From Actinomycetota bacterium (GTDB taxonomy: Bacteria; Actinomycetota; Thermoleophilia; Gaiellales; Gaiellaceae), in the NCBI GenBank assembly GCA_013697465.1, contig JACCWU010000157.1:1-17816 (forward strand): a DNA stretch of 17,816 nucleotides, written 5' to 3'. Shown here one piece after another: positions 13,192 to 17,816 of the stretch; the first letter of the stretch is position 1; each line of letters opens with the position of its first letter. The notes under the pieces are model-generated. The model saw nothing but the letters and a program-made list of their open reading frames with translations, was not told the DNA's origin and made no database searches. The position numbers and the translations under genes were made by a program.

Positions 13192-13700
13192 TGGCCGATC
13201 CAGATCGGACGAAGGAGCGCGTCGAGGCGGAGGAGAAGCAGGAGGAGCTGAAGGAACGGCTCGAGCGCGAGCACGGCGAGCTGCTCGAGGAGCTGAGATC
13301 ACTCATCCCTGGCGCGGAGGTGCTCTTCGGCTTCCTGCTCGCGATCCGCTTCTCGGGTCAGTTCGCCGACTTGAACGACCGGCTTCGGTACGTCTACTAC
13401 TTCACGCTCGTCTCGACCGGCGTCGCCCTCGTCCTCCTGCTCGCGCCGGCCGCGCATCACCGGCTGCGCTTCCGTGAGGGCGACAAGGACTACATGCTGC
13501 GCAAGGGCAACCGCGAGGCGATCGCCGGCTCGGTCGCGATCGCACTCGCGTTCACCGGCGTGATCTTCCTCGTCACCGAGCTCGTCTTCGGCGTCCACGA
13601 GGCGATCGTCGCCGCGGTCGGCTTCTTCGCGCTCGTCGTCTGGCGTTGGTGGAGCTACGCGCTCTACCGCTCGCTCCGAGGGGAGAGCTCGGACGGCTGA
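13191..13700 (+). CDS. DUF6328 family membrane protein
   Basis: A 169-residue protein: a charged, Glu/Lys/Arg-rich N-terminal helix, likely coiled-coil (residues 1-38), then about four membrane segments (about 42-58, 68-90, 108-130 and 135-155). The segment ELRSLIPGAEVLFGFLLAI and the loop AAHHRLRFREGDK match DUF6328, a family of unknown function in actinobacteria. The ATG overlaps the last base of the deaminase stop (TGATG), so the two are translationally coupled and probably expressed together; what links a purine-type hydrolase to this membrane protein is not evident. The short C-terminal tail is polar. Confidence 0.82.
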   Translation: MADPDRTKERVEAEEKQEELKERLEREHGELLEELRSLIPGAEVLFGFLLAIRFSGQFADLNDRLRYVYYFTLVSTGVALVLLLAPAAHHRLRFREGDKDYMLRKGNREAIAGSVAIALAFTGVIFLVTELVFGVHEAIVAAVGFFALVVWRWWSYALYRSLRGESSDG

Positions 13701-13731
13701 GCTCCGCACTCGCGGTGGAAGCTCGTGCGAT

Positions 13732-13760
13732 TTGAGTCGAACCGGAAACTCGACTAGGAT
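13732..13760 (+). promoter_or_regulatory. Housekeeping (sigma-A) promoter with leaderless start
   Basis: TTGAGT (13732-13737), an ideal 17-base spacer and TAGGAT (13755-13760). The GTG of the DUF2231 gene begins only six bases after the -10, at the expected transcription start, so the mRNA would be leaderless; no ribosome site is present. It contrasts with the GTTT/GGGTA sites elsewhere in the window. Confidence 0.7.
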
Positions 13761-13766
13761 CGGAGC

Positions 13767-14279
13767 GTGAACCTGCTGCGTGGGCTACCGGGGCATCCGC
13801 TCCATCCACCGCTCACCGACGCCACGATCGGGATCTACACAGCCGCCACGGCGTTCGGCGTCCTGAGCGCGCTCGGCGTCTCGGACCGCAACACGGCCAC
13901 GGCGTGGTGGCTCGCGCTCGTCCTCGGCCTGGTCGTGACGGGCCTGACGGCGATCACGGGCCTCGTCGACTGGCTCGGGATCACGAGAGGAACGGAGCTC
14001 TGGAAGACCGCGACCGCGCACATGGTCGCGATGCTCACCGCGACGGTGTTCTTCCTGCTCGCCGCGTCCTTCGGTCACGGTGGCTACGTCGACGGCGAGG
14101 TGACGGGCGGTGCGCTGATTCTAACCCTCGTCGGCTTCGGCCTGCTGACCCTCGGCGGCTGGCTGGGCGGGACGGTCGTGTTCGTCCATGGCATGCGTGT
14201 CCTCTCGCTCGCGGACGAGCCCGTCGAGCGCGCCGTCGCTCCGGTCGCGCACCCGGAGACGGAAGCCGCCGAGGACTAA
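13767..14279 (+). CDS. DUF2231 family membrane protein
   Basis: A 170-residue membrane protein of the DUF2231 family (function unknown). It has the diagnostic N-terminal motif LPGHPLHPPLTDATIGIY, with conserved histidines that may bind metal or haem, then four membrane segments (about 22-42, 45-68, 84-104 and 114-145) and the family ending LGGWLGGTVVFVHGMRV. A polar tail of about 25 residues follows. GTG 13767 starts right after the TAGGAT box and gives the correct family N terminus. It is transcribed separately from the upstream DUF6328 gene and converges on the OtsA-OtsB gene, with only 13 bases between the stops. Confidence 0.88.
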   Translation: MNLLRGLPGHPLHPPLTDATIGIYTAATAFGVLSALGVSDRNTATAWWLALVLGLVVTGLTAITGLVDWLGITRGTELWKTATAHMVAMLTATVFFLLAASFGHGGYVDGEVTGGALILTLVGFGLLTLGGWLGGTVVFVHGMRVLSLADEPVERAVAPVAHPETEAAED

Positions 14280-14292
14280 CAGCGCGGCGACG

Positions 14293-16572
14293 TCACCCGC
14301 TTTCGTCCGAGAACGCGCCGGCGAGGCTGCGGAGGAGAGCGCGCACCTCGCCCGGACCGACGATCCGGACGTGCTGGCGCACCGCGCCGTCCGCAGTGGC
14401 GCTCGGCAGAAGTCCTCCCACGTGTCCGGCGATCGAGCCCGAGGGGAGCGCCTCGAGGAGATCGTGGTCGGTGCGGTCGTCCCCGAGACCCATGACGAAC
14501 GACCTCGCGGGCTTCTTGCCGTCGGGGAAGAGGCTGCGGACGTACAGGCCCTTGTCGACGCCGCGGGCGCGTACCTCGACGACGCGGTGGCCGACGAGCA
14601 CCTCGGCAGGCTCGCCGGCAAGCTGCTGCTGGAGGTCGTTCAAGAGCTCGCGCGCCCGCCAGGCGCCGTACTCGGGCTCGGCCTCCCGGTAGTGCCAGGC
14701 GATCGCGCAGGACTTGCGCTCGACGAACGCACCCGGCACATCCGCGGCAACCCGTCGCAGGAGGCGCTCGATCCGCGGCATCCAGTCGAGGTCCAGCTCG
14801 ACCAGCGCCCGCCACGGCTCCCCGGGAGCTCGCGCGAGGTAGCCGTGCTCGGCACAGAGATAGATCGGCAGCTGGCCGAACCATTGCTCGAGGTTTCGCC
14901 GACGGCGCCCGCTGACGATGTGGACATCGGTCGACGGGAGCACAGCGAGGCCCCGGAGAACCGAGCGGATCTCGGTCGTGGGGAGCGCGAGATCCGGGTG
15001 GGCCTCGATCTCGCGCAGGGTGCCGTCGTAGTCGAGCACGATCGTCCGCGTCCGGGCGCGCGCGAATCGTCCCACGAGCTTCTGCTCGAGAGCCTCGTCG
15101 ACGAAGGGCGGTGGGCGGCGGCGACGGTCGCGCCGAGAGTACCGCGTGAGTCGCGTGAGAAAACCGTCCGCCCAGCGTCCAACGTCGAGCGCTTCGACGC
15201 GCTTGGTCATGGTCTCGAGGCGGCGGCGCCGCTCGCGCGGCTCGAGCTCGAGCGCGGTGCCGAGCTGATCGACCACGCTCTCCACGTTCCAGGGATTCAC
15301 GAGCAGCGCGCCGGGTAGCACCTGCGCAGCGCCCGCGAACTCCGACAGGAGGAGCGCGCCCCGCCAGCGCCCCACGAGGCCCGGCTCCGACTGGCAGAGC
15401 ACGAACTCGTGCGCGACGAGATTCATCCCGTCGCGCAGCGGTGTGACCATCATCACGTCCGCGCGCCGGTACAGCGCGACGAGGCCGTTCTTGGAGATGT
15501 TCCGGTGCAGGTACTCGACCGGAGTGATCCCGGGCTGACCGAAGCGGCCGTTGATGCGGGCGATGAGGAGCTCGATCTCGTCCCGCTGGAGCCGATACTC
15601 CGGGCTCTCGAGCCGCGACGGGACGAGGACCTGCAGCATGGTCGTCGTCCGGGCGAGCGACGGGTCGCGCTCGAGGAAGCGCTCGAACGCGAGCAGCTTC
15701 TGCGGAATGCCCTTCGTGTAGTCGAGCCGCTCGACACCCAGCACGAGCCGGCGGCCCCGGTACTGCTCGTCGAGCTGCGCGTGGAGCTCCTCGGTCTCGG
15801 GGTCCGCGAGAGCCTCCCGGAAGCCGCCGACGTCGATGCCGATCGGATCGACGCCGATTCCGACTCGGCGCGAGGCGATGTCGAGCCAGTCCGGCTGCGA
15901 GTCGAGGCCAAGGACACGCAGGCACGTGGAGCGGAAGTGTCTCGCGTAGTCCCCGATCTGGAAGCTGACGTAGTCGGCGCCCAGAACTCCCCGCAGGAGG
16001 GTCTCGCGCTCGGGCAGCAGGCGGTAGATCTCCGAAGACGGGAACGGTGTGTGCAGGAAGAAGCCCACCGAGAGATCGGGCCGCCGCCGCCGCAGGAACG
16101 CGGGAACGAGCATCAGGTGGAAGTCGTGCACCCACACGCGCGTCTCTGGACCGCAGTGCTCGAGGATCGTTTCGGCGAAGCGCTCGTTCACGTCGACGTA
16201 GCGCTCCCACGCCTCGGGCGTGATCCGGAGCCGGCTCGAGAAGTAGTGGAAGAGCGGCCACAGCGTCTCGTTGCACACCAGGCCGTAGAACTGCTCCTCG
16301 TCGTCCGCGGAGAGATAGACGGGGACGAGCTTGTCCTTCGCCAGTCGCGTCGTGACCTTCGGCTCCAGAGAGTCCGGAATGACGGCGCCCGGCCAGCCGA
16401 TCCACACCGACTCGCCCCGTATCGCGCGGAGCGCCGAGGCGAGGCCGCCCACCGAAGGGGAGACCTCGAAGTCGCCCTTCCCGACCAGGACGCGGACGGG
16501 CAAGCGGTTGCTCGCGATGACGAGATCCGGGTATCGCTTGCGTCGGGCCAGTGCGCCTTCTCCCAGCCTCAC
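14293..16572 (-). CDS. Bifunctional trehalose-6-phosphate synthase/phosphatase (OtsA-OtsB fusion)
   Basis: A 759-residue fusion that should make trehalose from UDP-glucose (or another NDP-glucose) and glucose-6-phosphate in the cytoplasm. Residues about 14-480 are a GT20 trehalose-6-phosphate synthase: ASNRLPV, SVGGLASAL, WIGWPG, WVHDFHLMLVP, FFLHTPFPSSEIYRLLP, GVERLDYTKGI and TPLRDGMNLVAHEF are all present. Residues about 505-745 are a HAD-type trehalose phosphatase: DYDGTL with the nucleophile Asp (about 512), VSGRRR, AEHGYLAR, and GLGDDRTDHDL (about 697) for Mg2+ binding. Both halves look intact, so one chain could do both steps. The start is a GTG preceded by GAGG. Trehalose protects against osmotic, heat and drying stress, which fits the neighbouring stress regulon, but no SigB-type promoter was found here. 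Divergent from the GH15 gene. Confidence 0.93.
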   Translation of the reverse strand: MRLGEGALARRKRYPDLVIASNRLPVRVLVGKGDFEVSPSVGGLASALRAIRGESVWIGWPGAVIPDSLEPKVTTRLAKDKLVPVYLSADDEEQFYGLVCNETLWPLFHYFSSRLRITPEAWERYVDVNERFAETILEHCGPETRVWVHDFHLMLVPAFLRRRRPDLSVGFFLHTPFPSSEIYRLLPERETLLRGVLGADYVSFQIGDYARHFRSTCLRVLGLDSQPDWLDIASRRVGIGVDPIGIDVGGFREALADPETEELHAQLDEQYRGRRLVLGVERLDYTKGIPQKLLAFERFLERDPSLARTTTMLQVLVPSRLESPEYRLQRDEIELLIARINGRFGQPGITPVEYLHRNISKNGLVALYRRADVMMVTPLRDGMNLVAHEFVLCQSEPGLVGRWRGALLLSEFAGAAQVLPGALLVNPWNVESVVDQLGTALELEPRERRRRLETMTKRVEALDVGRWADGFLTRLTRYSRRDRRRRPPPFVDEALEQKLVGRFARARTRTIVLDYDGTLREIEAHPDLALPTTEIRSVLRGLAVLPSTDVHIVSGRRRRNLEQWFGQLPIYLCAEHGYLARAPGEPWRALVELDLDWMPRIERLLRRVAADVPGAFVERKSCAIAWHYREAEPEYGAWRARELLNDLQQQLAGEPAEVLVGHRVVEVRARGVDKGLYVRSLFPDGKKPARSFVMGLGDDRTDHDLLEALPSGSIAGHVGGLLPSATADGAVRQHVRIVGPGEVRALLRSLAGAFSDESG

Positions 16573-16616
16573 GAAAACCTCGCGAATAGCCGAGGTAGGT
16601 AGAACCTACGTTTTCG
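16572..16616. promoter_or_regulatory. Nested palindromes between otsAB-type and GH15 genes
   Basis: The 58-base divergent gap is packed with symmetric sequence. CGAAAAC (16572-16578) pairs with GTTTTCG (16610-16616). Inside are ACCTCG/CGAGGT (16577-16582 with 16591-16596, 8-base loop) and GTAGGT/ACCTAC (16595-16600 with 16604-16609, 3-base loop). Together these could fold as a three-way junction, or serve as overlapping operators for a regulator of both genes. No confident promoter elements were found for either gene. Confidence 0.55.
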
Positions 16617-16630
16617 CGAAAGCATCACGC

Positions 16631-17816
16631 ATGTCCTACGGCCTCGGCATCATCGGCAACTGCTCGTACAGCGCGCTCCTCCGCGACGGATCCGTGGAGT
16701 GGCTCTGCTGGCCGCGTCCCGATTCGAGCTTCGTTTTTGGGCCCCTTCTCGACCGCGAGCGCGGCGGCTCCTTCGCAATCGAGGGTGTGGGTACCGACGA
16801 GGTGCACCAGGAGTACGTCGAGAACACGAACGTGCTGCGTACCGTTTTCAGCGGGCCGGACGGGGCGTTCGAGCTCTACGACTTCGCGCCGCGCTTCCAG
16901 CTCTACCAGCGGTTCTTCAAGCCGTCGATGCTCGTGCGGATCCTGCGCCCGCTCTCGGGCGAGCCGCGGGCGCGCGTGCGCTGCCGCCCGGTGTACGAGT
17001 ACGGACTCGTCGAGGCCGGATTGTGGCGGGCTTCGAACCACATCGAGTACACCGGCTTCCCCACACCGGTCCGGCTGACGACGAACGTCCCCTTGACGTA
17101 CGTCGAGGACGAGCGTCCGTTCCTCCTCGAGGAGGAACGTCACCTCGTGCTCACGTGGGGCGAGCCGCTCGAGGCCGGCCTCGAGGAGACGGCCGAGCGC
17201 TTCCTGGAGCGCACGCTCGACTACTGGCGCCGCTGGGTGAAGGGCAGTCGAGTCACCCGCGACTACCAGGGGGAGGTCATCCGCTCGGCCCTCGCGCTCA
17301 AGCTCCACCAGTACGAGGACACTGGCGCGCTGCTCGCCGCGACGACGACGAGCCTGCCCGAGTACCCCGGTTCGGGGCGCAACTGGGACTACCGGTTCTG
17401 CTGGCTGCGAGACGCCTACTTCACGTTGAACGCGTTCGAACGGCTCGGCCACCCCGAGGAGATGGAGCTCTTCCTCGAGTACCTGCGCAACCTTTGCGAA
17501 GAGAACGACGGTGTCCTCCAGCCCGCATACCGGATCAACGGCGACTCGGACGCGACCGAGCGCGAGCTCGACCACCTCGCGGGGTTCAACGGGGACGGGC
17601 CGGTGCGAATCGGCAACCAGGCATTCGAGCACGTCCAGAACGACGTCTACGGCGAGATGGTGCTCGCCGTCAGCCGCCTCTTCCTCGACACGCGCTTCGT
17701 CGGCGAGATCCCGCCGCGGACCGCGGTCGACATGGTCCAGGGGCTCGTCGACCAAATCGATGCCCGTCTCGATGAGCCCGACGCGGGCCTCTGGGAGTTC
17801 CGCGGTAAGTCGCGAT
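16631..17816 (+). CDS. Glycoside hydrolase family 15 protein (glucoamylase/trehalase-like), 3'-truncated by window edge
   Basis: The first 395 residues of a GH15 enzyme normally about 600 long; the frame is open to the last base. The N-terminal beta-sandwich begins GLGIIGNCSYSALLRDGSVE followed by WLCWPRPDSSFVFG, the usual opening of bacterial GH15 proteins. The catalytic (alpha/alpha)6 barrel begins before NWDYRFCWLRDA (Asn251 onward), which forms the sugar-binding site. GLWEFRG (Glu389) matches the position of the catalytic acid; the catalytic base would lie beyond the window. Actinobacterial GH15 proteins include glucoamylases and alpha,alpha-trehalases. With OtsA-OtsB divergent next door, trehalose is the most likely substrate, but that rests on context. 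There is no signal peptide, so it is cytoplasmic. ATG 16631 gives the family N terminus; no clear ribosome site is seen. Confidence 0.9.
   Translation, partial: MSYGLGIIGNCSYSALLRDGSVEWLCWPRPDSSFVFGPLLDRERGGSFAIEGVGTDEVHQEYVENTNVLRTVFSGPDGAFELYDFAPRFQLYQRFFKPSMLVRILRPLSGEPRARVRCRPVYEYGLVEAGLWRASNHIEYTGFPTPVRLTTNVPLTYVEDERPFLLEEERHLVLTWGEPLEAGLEETAERFLERTLDYWRRWVKGSRVTRDYQGEVIRSALALKLHQYEDTGALLAATTTSLPEYPGSGRNWDYRFCWLRDAYFTLNAFERLGHPEEMELFLEYLRNLCEENDGVLQPAYRINGDSDATERELDHLAGFNGDGPVRIGNQAFEHVQNDVYGEMVLAVSRLFLDTRFVGEIPPRTAVDMVQGLVDQIDARLDEPDAGLWEFRGKSR

Noticed and set aside
14276..16405. 709-codon open frame on the minus strand, offset from the trehalose gene
   Set aside because: Same strand as the OtsA-OtsB fusion but another frame; Arg/Ala/Pro-rich and without motifs, whereas the real frame has every GT20 and HAD signature.
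16625..17755. 376-codon minus-strand frame opposite the GH15 gene
   Set aside because: Antisense to a clear GH15 coding sequence and of shadow composition (Val/Glu/Arg-rich, no motif).
1..17816. CRISPR arrays, tRNA/rRNA genes, insertion sequences or prophage genes
   Set aside because: No regularly spaced direct repeats, cloverleaf with a tRNA-like acceptor, rRNA-like stretch, transposase or integrase motif was recognised by reading; a covariance-model scan was not possible here.

Overview
The window is GC-rich, gene-dense bacterial DNA. The content fits a deep-branching actinobacterium, and I would guess class Thermoleophilia: DUF6458 and DUF6328 proteins, a SigB/SigF-type general-stress sigma factor, a fused trehalose-6-phosphate synthase/phosphatase, an actinobacterial-type GH15 enzyme, and start codons a few bases downstream of TANNNT boxes that suggest leaderless mRNAs. 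The taxonomy is inference. No rRNA, tRNA, CRISPR array, transposase or phage gene was seen. Both end genes run off the window.

Layout. (1) Bases 1-2027 hold the end of a CorA-type ion channel overlapping an AI-2E-family permease. (2) Bases 2073-10940 form a dense partner-switching stress-signalling island. It contains a 1525-residue membrane sensor with six GAF domains, a PP2C/SpoIIE phosphatase and a GHKL kinase-like domain, a 21-residue membrane peptide, a SigB-type sigma factor overlapping its RsbW-type anti-sigma kinase, four separate STAS anti-anti-sigma proteins each with the phosphorylatable Asp-Ser pair, a DUF6458-YeaQ/GlsB membrane protein pair, and an RsbW-like protein that has lost its ATP-binding residues. 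(3) Bases 11021-12161 carry small probable stress-output genes: a 69-residue acidic/proline-rich protein, a two-CBS protein and a thioredoxin-fold protein whose CGPC is SGPS. (4) Bases 12181-14279 carry an adenosine-deaminase-like hydrolase coupled to a DUF6328 membrane protein, then a DUF2231 membrane protein with a clear housekeeping promoter. (5) Bases 14293-17816 hold divergent OtsA-OtsB and GH15 genes, i.e. trehalose synthesis facing a probable trehalose/alpha-glucan hydrolase, separated by a nested palindrome.

The main observation ties regions 2 and 3 together. Seven sites of the form GTTT-N15 to N17-GGG(T/A/C)A, the promoter class read by SigB/SigF-type factors, sit in gaps or gene starts and each points at the next gene. 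The targets are the sigma gene itself, the 21-residue peptide, DUF6458-YeaQ (probably reading on into a STAS gene), a second STAS gene, the 69-residue protein, the CBS protein and the thioredoxin-like protein. The window therefore looks like a self-contained stress regulon: sensor/phosphatase, switch proteins, sigma factor and several of its outputs side by side, with positive feedback through the sigma gene and two antagonist genes. The promoter assignments come from sequence pattern only.
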